Below are positions 26,375 through 35,176 of a DNA stretch of 64,000 bases, piece by piece (within the stretch, counting starts at the first letter, position 1; every line of letters begins with the position of its first letter). The notes under the pieces were generated by a model that had not been told where the DNA came from, did not search any database, and worked only from the letters and a program-made list of their open reading frames with translations. The stretch is from Vulcanimicrobiota bacterium (lineage in GTDB: Bacteria; Vulcanimicrobiota; Vulcanimicrobiia; Vulcanimicrobiales; Vulcanimicrobiaceae), in assembly GCA_003161435.1 (NCBI GenBank), contig PMOS01000008.1, positions 91,626-155,625 of the forward strand. The letters run 5' to 3'. The position numbers and the translations under genes are program-made.

Positions 26375-27729
26375 GTCCGCGCGCTGTGGCCGACGTCACG
26401 GTGATCGGCGGCGGCTTGGCGGGATGCGAGGCGGCGTGGCAAGCCGCGCGCCGCGGCGCGTCCGTTGTTTTGTACGAGATGCGTCCGCACGTGCGCGGTC
26501 CCGCCCATCAGACCGGAATGCTCGCCGAGCTGGTCTGCTCGAACTCGATGCGCGGCGCCGCGCTCGAGAACGCCGTCGGGTTGCTCAAAGAAGAGTTGGT
26601 CCGGCTCGACTCGCTCATCGTCACCTCGGCACGCGAAACCGCCGTGCCGGCCGGCGGCGCGCTGGCCGTCGACCGCGCGCGCTTCGGCGCGCTGGTCGAG
26701 TCGCGGCTGACCGCGTTGCCCAACGTCGAGCTGCGGCGCGAGGAGATCGCCGCGATCCCGCCCCAGGGAACGGTGATCGTCGCGTGCGGTCCGCTACCGT
26801 CGGACCCGCTCGCCGCAGCGCTCGACGCGCTGGTCGGCGGGCGGCTGCACTACTACGACGCAGCCGCGCCGATCGTCGCGCTCGATTCGATCGACACGGA
26901 CGTGATGTACCGCAAGTCCCGCTACGACAAGGGCGAGGGCGACGACTACCTCAACATCCCGCTGGACCGCGAGACCTACGCGCGCTTCGTCGACGACCTG
27001 CGCACGCTGCCCAAGCACGATCCGCACGGCTTCGAAACCGACGCCGCGACCGGTGACGTGCCGTATTTCGAGGGCTGTCTGCCGATCGAGGAGATGGCCG
27101 CGCGCGGCGAAGACGCGCTGCGCTTCGGTCCGCTCAAGCCGGTCGGCTTGCGCGATCCGCGCACCGGCCGCGCACCGTACGCCGTGGTGCAACTGCGCAA
27201 GGAGAACGCCGCCGGCACGGCGCTGAACCTGGTCGGTTTTCAGACGCGTTTGACGTGGCCGGCCCAAAAAGAGGCGTTCGCCAAATTGCCGGGGCTCGCG
27301 CAGGCCGAGTGGCTGCGGCTGGGCGTCATGCACCGCAACACCTTCATCGACTCGCCGCGGCTGCTCGGGCCCGATCTGCGGTTGCGGGCGCAACCGCGCA
27401 TCCTGTTCGCGGGCCAGATCACCGGTGCGGAGGGCTACGTCGAAGCCGCCGCCTGCGGCACGATCGCCGGAATCGCGGCGGCACGCGAACGGCTCGGCCT
27501 GCCGCCCGCCGTCGTGCCCGCCGACACCGCGCTCGGCGCGATCGTCGCACACCTGCAAAACACCCAGACGCCCGACTTCCAGCCCGCCAACGTCACCTGG
27601 AGCTTCTTCTCGCCGCTGGACGAGACGATTCGCGACAAGCGCGAGCGGCGCGCGCGGATGGCCCAGCGAGCGCTGGCGAAGATCGATGCGTTCGCCGCCG
27701 CCGTCGCACCGCAGGCGGTTCCCGCTTAG
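26371..27729 (+). CDS. trmFO: tRNA (uracil-54-C5)-methyltransferase, folate-dependent
   Basis: Makes 5-methyluridine at position 54 of tRNA with methylenetetrahydrofolate and FADH2. The FAD-binding [18 protein letters not shown] opens the protein, followed by LYEMRP and the TrmFO-specific LVCSNSMRG, whose cysteine takes part in catalysis. Later motifs are [27 protein letters not shown] and [17 protein letters not shown]. At 452 residues it has the normal length. The ATG overlaps the topA stop (ATGA). Confidence 0.95.
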   Translation: MSPRAVADVTVIGGGLAGCEAAWQAARRGASVVLYEMRPHVRGPAHQTGMLAELVCSNSMRGAALENAVGLLKEELVRLDSLIVTSARETAVPAGGALAVDRARFGALVESRLTALPNVELRREEIAAIPPQGTVIVACGPLPSDPLAAALDALVGGRLHYYDAAAPIVALDSIDTDVMYRKSRYDKGEGDDYLNIPLDRETYARFVDDLRTLPKHDPHGFETDAATGDVPYFEGCLPIEEMAARGEDALRFGPLKPVGLRDPRTGRAPYAVVQLRKENAAGTALNLVGFQTRLTWPAQKEAFAKLPGLAQAEWLRLGVMHRNTFIDSPRLLGPDLRLRAQPRILFAGQITGAEGYVEAAACGTIAGIAAARERLGLPPAVVPADTALGAIVAHLQNTQTPDFQPANVTWSFFSPLDETIRDKRERRARMAQRALAKIDAFAAAVAPQAVPA

Positions 27730-27778
27730 CGGCTCGACGGATGCAACCTCGGCGCCCGGCGGCGAGTACCAAGCCTGG

Positions 27779-28309
27779 ATGAAGATTCGTTCGACGACGA
27801 TTTGCGCCGTCCGGCGGGACGGCCGGATCGCGATGGCCGGCGACGGTCAGGTGACCGTCGACAAAACCGTCATGAAGCACGGCGCGCGCAAGGTCCGCAC
27901 GATCGCGGGCGGCAAGGTCTTGGCCGGTTTTGCCGGCAGCGCGTCTGATGGGATGACGCTGCTCGACAAGTTCGAGAGCAAGATGAGCGCGTACAAAGAC
28001 AACGTCGTGCGTGCGGCGGTCGAGCTGGCCAAGGACTGGCGCCAGGATCGCGCACTGCGCCGGCTCGAGGCGCTACTCATCGTGGGTACGCCCGACCACC
28101 TTTTCGTGCTGAGCGGAACCGGCGACGTGATCGAGCCCGACGAAGGCGTCGCCGCGATCGGCAGCGGGGGACCGTACGCGCAAGCGGCCGCAATGGCGCT
28201 GCTGGGGCACTCCGGTTTGACGGTCGAAGAGATCGCGCGGGAAGCCTTGCGCATCGCCGGCCGCATCGACATCTACACCAACGACAACGTGGAAGTGCTC
28301 GCCCTGTGA
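27779..28309 (+). CDS. hslV: HslV (ClpQ) proteasome-like protease subunit
   Basis: The peptidase half of the HslUV protease. The N-terminus is [20 protein letters not shown]; after removal of a five-residue propeptide the catalytic Thr would be residue 6 in STTICAVR. Further family motifs are [15 protein letters not shown] and [13 protein letters not shown]. At 176 residues it has the usual size. The start at 27779 gives a propeptide like that of Gram-positive HslV (CodW). There is no clear Shine-Dalgarno sequence, and the trmFO gene ends 49 bp earlier. It overlaps hslU by four bases. Confidence 0.94.
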   Translation: MKIRSTTICAVRRDGRIAMAGDGQVTVDKTVMKHGARKVRTIAGGKVLAGFAGSASDGMTLLDKFESKMSAYKDNVVRAAVELAKDWRQDRALRRLEALLIVGTPDHLFVLSGTGDVIEPDEGVAAIGSGGPYAQAAAMALLGHSGLTVEEIAREALRIAGRIDIYTNDNVEVLAL

Positions 28310-29739
28310 CCAAGAACCCCCAAGATCTCACGCCGCGCGAGATCGTCGCGGAGCTCGACCGCTTCATCGTCGGACAGGCCGACGCCAAGCGCGCCGTCGC
28401 GGTCGCGATGCGCAACCGCTACCGCCGCGAGCGTCTTCCCGAACGCGTCCGCAAGGAAGTGTCGCCGAAGAACATCCTCATGATCGGCCCGACCGGCGTC
28501 GGCAAGACCGAGATCGCGCGTCGCTTGGCGTCGCTCGCCGGCGCACCGTTCATCAAGGTCGAGGCGACGAAGTACACCGAGGTCGGCTACGTCGGGCGCG
28601 ACGTCGAGTCGATGGTGCGCGATCTGGCCGAGGCCGCGGTGCGCATGGTTTCCGACGAGCGGCGGAGCGAGGTGCGCGAAGCCGCCGATGCCGCCGCGGT
28701 CGAACGGATCGTCGACATCCTGCACCCCGAGACGTCGGCGCCCCAACCGCAGCAGGCGAACCCCTTCGCAGCCTCGCTCGGCTCGATCTTCGGCAACGCG
28801 TTTCCGCAGCAGCAGGCGCAGACGACGACGCAGACCGCGACGCGAACCCTCCCCGACGACGAATCGGCGCGCGTGCGCGCGAGCGCGAAAGCCGACGTCG
28901 AACGCGGCTTCTACGATGTGCGCATGATCGAGATCGAGGTCGAGGAGTCGGCGCAGCTGCCGATCGGGATGCTCGGCGGCGGCGAACCGGGCGGCGGCGC
29001 GGACATGGGCGAGATGCTGGGCGGGCTGCTGCCCAAGAAACGCGTAAAGAAGAAGGTGACCGTTGCCGACGCGCGCCGCATCTTCGCGCAGCAAGAAGCC
29101 GACAAGCTCATCGACATGGACGCCGTGAAGCACGAGGCGCTCCGGCGCGCGGGCGACCATGGAATCGTCTTCATCGACGAGATCGACAAGGTCGCCGGCC
29201 GTGAAGGCGGGCGCGGCCCCGACGTCTCGCGCGAAGGCGTGCAGCGCGACATCCTTCCGATCGTCGAGGGTAGCACGGTGCAAACCAAGCACGGGCCGCT
29301 CTCGACCGATCACGTGCTGTTCATCGCGGCCGGTGCGTTCCACGTCTCCAAGCCGTCGGATCTCATTCCGGAGTTGCAGGGACGCTTTCCGGTGCGGGTC
29401 GAGCTCGACTCGCTGACCGCGGCCGATTTCGAGATCATCCTCACGCAGCCCGAGAACGCACTGATCGGTCAGTACAAGGCGCTGCTCGGCGCCGACGGCG
29501 TCGACCTGGACGTCACCACCGACGCGATCGCCGAGATCGCGCAGATCGCGATGCGCGTCAACGAGCAGACCGAGAACATCGGCGCTCGCCGGCTGCACAC
29601 CGTCCTCGAGCGCGTCCTCGACGAGATCGCCTTTCGCGCTCCTGAAGAAGGCGGGCAGATCACGATCGATGCGGCGTATGTGCGCGATCGATTGGACTCG
29701 ATCGCGGGCAACTCGGACTTGTCGGCGTTTATTCTTTAG
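28306..29739 (+). CDS. hslU: HslU (ClpY) unfoldase ATPase
   Basis: The AAA+ ring that unfolds proteins for HslV. It starts [20 protein letters not shown]; Walker A is GPTGVGKT, the pore loop region has [10 protein letters not shown], Walker B is IVFIDEIDK and sensor 2 is in [15 protein letters not shown]. The 477 residues include an I-domain (about 110-260) with a Gln/Thr-rich, probably disordered insert ([15 protein letters not shown]) longer than in E. coli. The C-terminal SAFIL fits the tail that docks into HslV. The GTG start overlaps the hslV stop. Confidence 0.95.
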   Translation: MTKNPQDLTPREIVAELDRFIVGQADAKRAVAVAMRNRYRRERLPERVRKEVSPKNILMIGPTGVGKTEIARRLASLAGAPFIKVEATKYTEVGYVGRDVESMVRDLAEAAVRMVSDERRSEVREAADAAAVERIVDILHPETSAPQPQQANPFAASLGSIFGNAFPQQQAQTTTQTATRTLPDDESARVRASAKADVERGFYDVRMIEIEVEESAQLPIGMLGGGEPGGGADMGEMLGGLLPKKRVKKKVTVADARRIFAQQEADKLIDMDAVKHEALRRAGDHGIVFIDEIDKVAGREGGRGPDVSREGVQRDILPIVEGSTVQTKHGPLSTDHVLFIAAGAFHVSKPSDLIPELQGRFPVRVELDSLTAADFEIILTQPENALIGQYKALLGADGVDLDVTTDAIAEIAQIAMRVNEQTENIGARRLHTVLERVLDEIAFRAPEEGGQITIDAAYVRDRLDSIAGNSDLSAFIL

Positions 29740-29779
29740 CCGTTAGTGTCGCGACATTGGGTTGATGGTGGCTGCGGGC

Positions 29780-29918
29780 GGGGAGTCGTGCAGTGCTGCG
29801 GCGGGGACGCTCCCTTCGCCGCATCGTGCGGCTCCGGTCGCTCGGTTTTCCGCTCGCTCCTCGCCCTCCGGGCGCCGCTCGCTTCAAAACGCCCCGCCGC
29901 AGCACTGCACGACTCCCC
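29780..29918. repeat. 27-bp perfect inverted repeat with 85-base loop
   Basis: Positions 29780-29806 are the exact reverse complement of 29892-29918, with three further pairs outside after one mismatch. The 85-base spacer is rich in GCTCGCTCC-like runs and can itself fold. Possible roles are a large terminator-like hairpin after hslU, a structured RNA, or a small non-autonomous mobile element of MITE/REPIN type. No target-site duplication could be confirmed by eye. Confidence 0.75.
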
Positions 29919-29949
29919 ACCCTTCAGGCAAGACGCATCCGGGATATTT

Positions 29950-30003
29950 GCGGCGCGGAGGCATGCGGCGAATTTTCGCGGCGCGGAGGTACGCCGAATT
30001 TTC
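29950..30003. repeat. Near-tandem GC-rich direct repeat
   Basis: Two adjacent units (29950-29977, 28 bp; 29978-30003, 26 bp) share GCGGCGCGGAGG and a CGAATTTTC ending; a third partial copy of GCGGCGCG follows at 30004. Non-coding; no function assigned. Confidence 0.6.
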
Positions 30004-30022
30004 GCGGCGCGCGGGTGACGTC

Positions 30023-30125
30023 GTCATCCTGAGCTTGTCGAAGGGCGGCGCATCGTGGCACGCCACGGATCCGAGGTTGGCGTGACCGCCATCGATTTGT
30101 CGTGCTGAGCGAAGTCGAAGCGCGA
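30023..30125. repeat. REP-like elements, two copies
   Basis: GTCATCCTGAGCTTGTCGAA at 30023 and the diverged TCGTGCTGAGCGAAGTCGAA at 30099, both in the same orientation. They belong to the same family as the copies at 18119-18240. Confidence 0.65.
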
Positions 30126-30132
30126 TTGCGGG

Positions 30133-30903
30133 TCAGAGATGGAGCGAGCCGGATACGAGGAAGATCGCGCCTACCGCGTTGTTGAGGGCGTGGAGCGTCA
30201 CGGAAACCCAGAGGTTGCCGGTTGCGGCGTAGGCTATGGCGGAGACGAAGCCTAGGGCGGCTAGGGACGGGAACAGGACTGGGTCGCCGTGGACGGCGCC
30301 GAATATGACGGCGCTGACGAGCGCGGCGACGAGCACGCCGATGCGTGGAGCGAGCGCGCCGAATAGCAGGCCGCGGAAGACGATCTCTTCGACGACCGGC
30401 GCTACGACGACCATCGCGGCGACGGCCAGCGCGATGCTGATGATCGTGACGTTCGGCAGCTTCCCGACCACGTCGAAGTGCTCGAAGCCGCTTTGAACGT
30501 GCTTCGTCTGGTGCATTGCGACGAGCTGGACGGCGGTCCCGATGCGGACTAGGAACAAGGCGCCGACGCCGATCAGGATCGCGCGGACGTCGCCGGCGCG
30601 CAATCCGCGGAACGGCGTGCGGCCCGTCGTGCGCAGGCGCCACCATGCGAACCAGCCGCCCGCGACGTACGAGGCGATCTCGCCGGTCGCTACCAACGGG
30701 TGGCCGGGATTGAGCGACGGCATGTTGCCCGTGGTCAAGATGATGACGACCAGGAGGAGAAAGATCGCGACGAAGGCGACGGCGAGCGAGATTCCGAGCG
30801 CCCCGAGAGCCGACAAGAGGCCGTTCCAGAACGGCACGCCGATGCGGTCGCGGCCGTCGGCCCGGCCGAATGCTCGACCGATGCCGGCTGCCGGGGCGGA
30901 CAC
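30133..30903 (-). CDS. CPBP-family intramembrane metalloprotease
   Basis: A 256-residue membrane protein with about seven hydrophobic segments. The CPBP (CAAX protease and bacteriocin-processing) motifs are present: VVEEIVFRGLLFG with the EExxxR glutamates, FGAVHGD with the first histidine and VTLHALNN with the second. Such enzymes cleave within membranes, and some handle prenylated or peptide substrates; the substrate here is unknown. It lies 11 bp after the stop of the small secreted protein gene on the same strand, so they form a unit. Confidence 0.88.
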   Translation of the reverse strand: MSAPAAGIGRAFGRADGRDRIGVPFWNGLLSALGALGISLAVAFVAIFLLLVVIILTTGNMPSLNPGHPLVATGEIASYVAGGWFAWWRLRTTGRTPFRGLRAGDVRAILIGVGALFLVRIGTAVQLVAMHQTKHVQSGFEHFDVVGKLPNVTIISIALAVAAMVVVAPVVEEIVFRGLLFGALAPRIGVLVAALVSAVIFGAVHGDPVLFPSLAALGFVSAIAYAATGNLWVSVTLHALNNAVGAIFLVSGSLHL

Positions 30904-30914
30904 GGTGGAAGCGC

Positions 30915-31301
30915 TCAGGGCGTCGTCGCGAGCACGCGGCCCGGGCAGTGCGACGTCACGTTCAGGTGCCGCGAGCTGACGCGCTCGGGCGCAACGATCT
31001 CCAGCGCGACCCAGGGAGCTTTTCCGCGCGGCGTCCAGGTGTCGCGGACGGCCTGTGCGACGGCGCCGTCACCTCCGAACGAGACGCGCCCGATCGGTGA
31101 GACGCTGCCGTCACTGCGCACGAAACGGTAGGCGACGTCGTGCGGAACGTTGGCATCGTAGGCTACGATCGTGGCGGTGCTGGCCACCGCGCAAGAACGG
31201 GTCACGGGATGCGCGGCGAGCGTCACAGCGAGGCTGCTCTGCGCCGTCAACCCTGGGCCGGTCGCCAGCACCGCGAGGAGGGCGCTTGCGAAAACGCGCA
31301 T
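30915..31301 (-). CDS. Small secreted protein, function unknown
   Basis: A 128-residue protein with a clear signal peptide (MRVFASALLAVLATGPGLTA). The mature part of about 105 residues is beta-rich, with two cysteines (in SCAVAST and SHCPGR) that could form a disulfide. It reads VAYDANVPHDVAYRFVRSDG, like a small Ig-type domain. No family recognised. On the minus strand a TAGAAT box is nine bases before the ATG, suggesting a nearly leaderless transcript shared with the CPBP gene. It is divergent from the HiPIP gene. Confidence 0.75.
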   Translation of the reverse strand: MRVFASALLAVLATGPGLTAQSSLAVTLAAHPVTRSCAVASTATIVAYDANVPHDVAYRFVRSDGSVSPIGRVSFGGDGAVAQAVRDTWTPRGKAPWVALEIVAPERVSSRHLNVTSHCPGRVLATTP

Positions 31302-31366
31302 CGTGGTATCATTCTACCCCGTTCGCCATTACGGTGCGCTTACGAAGGGAGCACTCTTTCCCAGCC

Positions 31367-31627
31367 ATGAAATCATCTCTCACCCGTGGCCGCGCGCTCA
31401 AACAGATCGCCGGCCTTCCGCTCGCCGCGCTCGCCGTGGGCGCGACTCTGTCGGCCGCTCAAGGCGCGGTTGCCAACAACCAGAAGCAGTACAAGTATCA
31501 GAACAAGCCCGGAGCGAAGGGCGCGAAGTGCTCGGGGTGCCGGTTCTTCAAGCCTCCGCACGGCTGTACGATCGTCACCGGCACGATCAGCCCGAACGGC
31601 TGGTGCATCGCGTACTCGCCGAAGTAG
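31367..31627 (+). CDS. High-potential iron-sulfur protein (HiPIP)
   Basis: A small exported electron carrier with one [4Fe-4S] cluster. The four cluster cysteines are Cys55, Cys58, Cys67 and Cys80 in the pattern CSGCRFF...GCTIVTGTISPNGWC, and an early KYQNKPG matches the HiPIP conserved tyrosine region. The N-terminal 30 residues form a signal; the basic part TRGRALKQIAG resembles a Tat signal but lacks a true twin arginine. HiPIPs commonly hand electrons between cytochromes and terminal oxidases or photosynthetic centres. The gene is alone; a hairpin at 31655-31680 follows. Confidence 0.9.
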   Translation: MKSSLTRGRALKQIAGLPLAALAVGATLSAAQGAVANNQKQYKYQNKPGAKGAKCSGCRFFKPPHGCTIVTGTISPNGWCIAYSPK

Positions 31628-31654
31628 CGAGCAGCCCCTCTCTCGGCAGACCGG

Positions 31655-31691
31655 CGGGCGGAACTCGGAAGCTCCGCCCGTCGGTTATACT
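31655..31691 (+). promoter_or_regulatory. Hairpin (HiPIP end) and -10 box before def
   Basis: CGGGCGGA (31655-31662) pairs with TCCGCCCG (31673-31680), a possible terminator of the HiPIP transcript with a poor T-tract. A TATACT box (31686-31691) follows at once, 12 bases before the def ATG, so def may have a very short leader. Confidence 0.4.
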
Positions 31692-31703
31692 CGGAGCAAG
31701 CCC

Positions 31704-32234
31704 ATGGCCTATATTCGCGAGATCATCACCGAGGGACACCCGACGCTGCGCAAGGTCGCCAAGAAGGTCGACCTATCGGAGATCGCCGATCCGATGTTCC
31801 AGCAGCTCCTCGACGACATGTTCGAGACGATGTACGACGCGCCGGGGATCGGCCTGGCCGCGCCGCAGGTCGCGATCTCGAAGCGGATCTTCACCGTCGA
31901 TCTCCAGGACGACGACGAGGCGCACGGGCCGCTGGTCGTGATCAACCCGAAGTTCACCGTGACCGAGGGCGAGATCGAGTCGGTCGAAGGCTGCCTCTCC
32001 GTCCCGGGGATGGTCGGCGATTTGACCCGCTTCGAGCACGTCGTCTGCACCGGGCTTGACCGAAACGGCAAGAAGATCTCGCTCGATGGAACCGGGCTGT
32101 TCGGACGTTGCCTGCAGCACGAGATGGATCACCTCAACGGCGTGCTCTACATCGACAAGGCGAAGAACCTGCGCCCGGCCGAAACCGACGAAGAAGTCGC
32201 GGAGGCCGAAGCGGTCACCGCCGGCGCTCGCTGA
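31704..32234 (+). CDS. def: Peptide deformylase
   Basis: Removes the formyl group from nascent proteins, using a metal bound by Cys and two His. All three motifs are present: GIGLAAPQ (motif 1), EGCLSVPG (motif 2, ligand Cys) and HEMDHLNG (motif 3, HExxH). The 176 residues fit a type I enzyme with an acidic C-terminal tail. The ATG has CGGAG upstream. The TGA overlaps the fmt CTG (CTGA), making def-fmt-rsmB a chain of coupled genes. Confidence 0.95.
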   Translation: MAYIREIITEGHPTLRKVAKKVDLSEIADPMFQQLLDDMFETMYDAPGIGLAAPQVAISKRIFTVDLQDDDEAHGPLVVINPKFTVTEGEIESVEGCLSVPGMVGDLTRFEHVVCTGLDRNGKKISLDGTGLFGRCLQHEMDHLNGVLYIDKAKNLRPAETDEEVAEAEAVTAGAR

Positions 32235-33232
32235 AGATCGTCGTCTTCGGGACGAGCGAGTTCGCCGTCCCCACGCTCACGGCGGCCGCCGAGCGGCACG
32301 ATGTCATCGGCGTGGTCACGCAGCCCGACCGCCCGGCCGGTCGCGGCCACAAGCTCGTCGCGACCCCGGTGAAGCTCGCCGCGTCGGCCCGCGGCTTGCG
32401 CGTGCTCGAACCGGAGCGGCTCAAGCCGTTCGTCGACGAGGCTCGCGCGCTCGGCGCGGATGCGTTCGTGGTCGCCTCGTACGGCAAGATCGTTCCGCAA
32501 GCGCTGCTCGACGTCGTGCCGATCGCGTTCAACGTCCACCCCTCGCTGTTGCCGCTGTATCGCGGGGCGACGCCGCTGCAAACGGCGATTCGCGACGGTC
32601 GCTCCGAGACGGGCGTCACGATCATCGCGATGGACGCGGGGATGGATACCGGCGATGTGCTCGTTCAAGAACGCACGCCGATCGGGCCCGCCGAGACGTA
32701 CGGCGAGCTGCACGACCGGCTCGCGCAACGCGGCGCCGAGCTCGTCGTCGACGCGCTGGACCGGTATGCGAACGATAGCCTCACCCGCATGCCGCAGGCG
32801 GAGGTCGCGCAACGGCTGGGGATCGGCGACGACGAGATCGCGGCGACCGCGACGCGACCGCTGCGGAAAGGCGACCTGGAGATCGATTGGAGCCGCAGGC
32901 CGGACGAGGTGGTCGCGCTGGTGCGGTCGCTCGCGCCCGCGCCGCTTGCGCGCACCACGTACCTCGATGAGGCGATCAAAGTGGTCGCGGCGCGCGCGGT
33001 TTCGCTTGCGACGCTGCTGGATGAGCTCGCTGGAGACAAGCCGTGGCCCAACGGGTTGAGCGTTTGCGGTTATCCTGGACGCGAGTTGCTCTATGCGGTG
33101 CATGGCGACGACGGTGCGGTCATCATCGATCGGCTCATCGCGCCCAATCGCGGGGAGTCCACGGCTGCGGAGTTCGTGCGGCGCCGGCTTGCGCAGACCC
33201 GAGCGCGGATGAGCTCGGGGCACTACCCGTGA
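32231..33232 (+). CDS. fmt: Methionyl-tRNA formyltransferase, apparent CTG start
   Basis: Adds the formyl group to initiator Met-tRNA. The protein begins KIVVFGTSEFAVPTL right after the CTG at 32231, the exact usual Fmt start. The formyl-donor motif is FNVHPSLLPLYRGATPLQ and a further motif is GVTIIAMDAGMDTGDV. There is no ATG, GTG or TTG in frame between 32108 and the core. The ATG at 32108 would overlap def by 127 bases and add 41 arginine-rich residues unlike Fmt, so CTG, coupled to the def stop as CTGA, is the best start. At 333 residues the length is normal. It ends in a GTGA overlap with rsmB. Confidence 0.93.
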   Translation: MKIVVFGTSEFAVPTLTAAAERHDVIGVVTQPDRPAGRGHKLVATPVKLAASARGLRVLEPERLKPFVDEARALGADAFVVASYGKIVPQALLDVVPIAFNVHPSLLPLYRGATPLQTAIRDGRSETGVTIIAMDAGMDTGDVLVQERTPIGPAETYGELHDRLAQRGAELVVDALDRYANDSLTRMPQAEVAQRLGIGDDEIAATATRPLRKGDLEIDWSRRPDEVVALVRSLAPAPLARTTYLDEAIKVVAARAVSLATLLDELAGDKPWPNGLSVCGYPGRELLYAVHGDDGAVIIDRLIAPNRGESTAAEFVRRRLAQTRARMSSGHYP

Positions 33233-34545
33233 GCGAGCCCAAGGCGACGACCGCGCGCGAGGTTGCGCTGCAGGTGTGCCGCGACGTGTTCGGGCCGAAC
33301 CCGCGCGCCGCGCGCGAAGCGCTCGACTACCGGTTGCGCAAATCCGAGCTCGCACCGCGGGATCGCGCGTTCGCCACCGAGCTGGCGTACGGCGCGATCA
33401 AGCTGCGGCGCTGGCTCGACTTCGAGCTGCAGCCGTATGTCGGTGAACGCGCCAAAGCGCTGCCGCAGCCGATCGCCGAGATCCTCCGGCTGGGCGCATA
33501 CCAGTTGCGCGCGATGCACGGCGTGGAAGCATACGCGGCCGTGTCCCAGAGCGTCGGGCTCGCGCGCAAGTACGGCCACAAAGGTACTGCCGGACTGGTG
33601 AACGCGGTGCTGCGGCGCGTAGCGATCGAGCCGCCGCGCGATGCGGACTTCGACACGCGGGCATCGCTGCCGAGCTGGGTGATCGCGCATTGGCGCGAGC
33701 GCTTCGGTGACGATCGGATCGAAGCGATCGTCGCCGGCGTGAACGCGCCGCCGGCGGTCGGCCTGTGCGTCGATCTCCGGAACACGACGCGCGACGCTGC
33801 GCAGCAGGCGTTGGCGGAGGCGGCAATCGTCGCGGCTCCGAGCCCGTTCGCGCGCGACGTGCTCATCGTCGAAGGTCCGGCGCCCAGCGGCGAGCTCGAA
33901 CGTCTGGCGGATCATCGCTGGCACCAGCACGCCGAGGCGGCGGCGTTTCCGGTCGACATCCTCGATCCGCAGCCCGGTCAACGCATCGTCGAGCTGTGCT
34001 GCGGCCGCGGCAACAAGACGCTGCAGATCGCGAGCCGCACGCGTGACGCCGCGACGCTGCTCGCCGTCGACGACGACGCGCACAAGATCGCGCAGACGTC
34101 GGCACGGCTCGACCAGGCCGGGATCGCGTCGGTCGCGCTGGTCACCGCCGACGCCGCCGCGATGCGGGCGAGCGCCGACGCAGACCTCGTGCTGCTCGAT
34201 GCACCGTGCTCGGGGCTGGGGATTCTCGGGCGGCAGCCGGAGGCGCGCTGGCGCAAGGACCCCAGCGATCCGCAACGGATGTCCGAGTTGCAGCGATCGC
34301 TGCTTCACGCCGCCGGCGGCTGCGTGAAACCCGGCGGAGCGCTGGTCTATGCGGTGTGCTCGACCGACCGCCGAGAGGGCGAGGATGTGATCGAAGCCTT
34401 CCTCGAAACGTCCGGCGCGTTTGCCCGCGACGTCGTCCCGGCCCGCTACGCGCCGTTTCTCACGGCCGCCGGAGACGTGCTGGTCACGCCGGGGATCGAC
34501 GGGCGCGACGGATTTTACGTGGCGAGGTTGAAGCGCTCGGCGTGA
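33229..34545 (+). CDS. rsmB: 16S rRNA (cytosine-967-C5)-methyltransferase
   Basis: Methylates C967 of 16S rRNA. The N-terminal NusB-like RNA-binding domain covers residues 1 to about 135 (AREVALQVCRDVF...AYGAIKLRRWLDF). The SAM-dependent domain has IVELCCGRGNKTLQIA (motif I), DAPCSGLG with Cys327 (motif IV) and VCSTDRREGED with Cys377, the two cysteines used in catalysis. At 438 residues it has the family length. The GTG start overlaps the fmt stop (GTGA). It follows def and fmt in the common def-fmt-rsmB order. Confidence 0.94.
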   Translation: MSEPKATTAREVALQVCRDVFGPNPRAAREALDYRLRKSELAPRDRAFATELAYGAIKLRRWLDFELQPYVGERAKALPQPIAEILRLGAYQLRAMHGVEAYAAVSQSVGLARKYGHKGTAGLVNAVLRRVAIEPPRDADFDTRASLPSWVIAHWRERFGDDRIEAIVAGVNAPPAVGLCVDLRNTTRDAAQQALAEAAIVAAPSPFARDVLIVEGPAPSGELERLADHRWHQHAEAAAFPVDILDPQPGQRIVELCCGRGNKTLQIASRTRDAATLLAVDDDAHKIAQTSARLDQAGIASVALVTADAAAMRASADADLVLLDAPCSGLGILGRQPEARWRKDPSDPQRMSELQRSLLHAAGGCVKPGGALVYAVCSTDRREGEDVIEAFLETSGAFARDVVPARYAPFLTAAGDVLVTPGIDGRDGFYVARLKRSA

Positions 34546-34561
34546 GCCGGCGGTTCGTCCG

Positions 34562-35176
34562 ATGAACGTGTTCGCCCGGATCGAGAGCGCGTGCGCGCGG
34601 GTCGTCGAAGACGCGTTCGCACGCGTGTTTCCCAGCGCGCTCGATCCCGCGCAGATCGGGCGGCGCCTCGTCGCGACGGCACAAGCGGCTTCCAGCGACC
34701 TCTATCTCGTGCGCGTCCACCCGACCGACTATGCGCGATTGGCTGCCGACCGTGACTTTCTCGAGGGCCGCTGGACGGCGATGCTGCGCGAAGCGCTGCC
34801 GCAAGGGCGCGGCGGCGCGGCGCGGGTCGTGCTCGACGAGGATCCGGACGTCATCTCGGGCTCCCTCGCGATCGAAGCGGTGGTCGACGAGCGCGCGCAA
34901 CGGCTCGCGTTAGAGCGCCCCGACGGTACGACGGTGCCGCTGTTCGACGGGCTCACCATCGGGCGGGCCAGCGAGAACGTCGTCGCCCTGCGTGACGCGC
35001 GCGCTTCGCGACACCATGCCCGCATCGTCGCGGACGGCACCGGCTGGAGCGTCGAAGATGCAGGCTCCGCGAACGGAACCTTCGTCGACGGCGCGCAGGT
35101 CCGCCGCTCACGGCTCGACCGCGGCCAGATCCTGACCGTCGGCGATACGCCGTTGCGGGTCGTGGAGGCGCCGTGA
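34562..35176 (+). CDS. FhaA-like protein (DUF3662 plus FHA domain)
   Basis: A 204-residue cytoplasmic protein. Residues 1 to about 105 match the DUF3662/FhaA N-terminal domain (RIESACARVVEDAFARVFPS...LYLVRVHPTDYARL). Residues about 115-204 form an FHA domain with the phosphothreonine-binding GRASENVV, SRHHARI and GSANGTFVDG motifs. In Actinobacteria FhaA binds phosphorylated cell-wall proteins such as MviN. Here the next genes are a second FHA protein, a PP2C-fold protein and RodA/FtsW, the same order, but the Ser/Thr kinase genes that normally follow are missing from this locus. It ends in a GTGA overlap with the next gene. Confidence 0.9.
   Translation: MNVFARIESACARVVEDAFARVFPSALDPAQIGRRLVATAQAASSDLYLVRVHPTDYARLAADRDFLEGRWTAMLREALPQGRGGAARVVLDEDPDVISGSLAIEAVVDERAQRLALERPDGTTVPLFDGLTIGRASENVVALRDARASRHHARIVADGTGWSVEDAGSANGTFVDGAQVRRSRLDRGQILTVGDTPLRVVEAP

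Larger units (their letters stand above)
29740..30132. other. Non-coding region with inverted, tandem and REP-like repeats
   Basis: About 390 bases with no believable gene between hslU and the convergent CPBP protease gene. It holds a 27-bp perfect inverted repeat (29780-29806 with 29892-29918), a near-tandem pair at 29950-30003 and two REP-like copies at 30023-30045 and 30099-30125. Frames open through it code for arginine- and proline-rich strings with no family likeness. Confidence 0.75.

Noticed and set aside
32108..32230. ATG at 32108 as the fmt start
   Set aside because: It would overlap def by 127 bases and add 41 Arg-rich residues that Fmt proteins lack.
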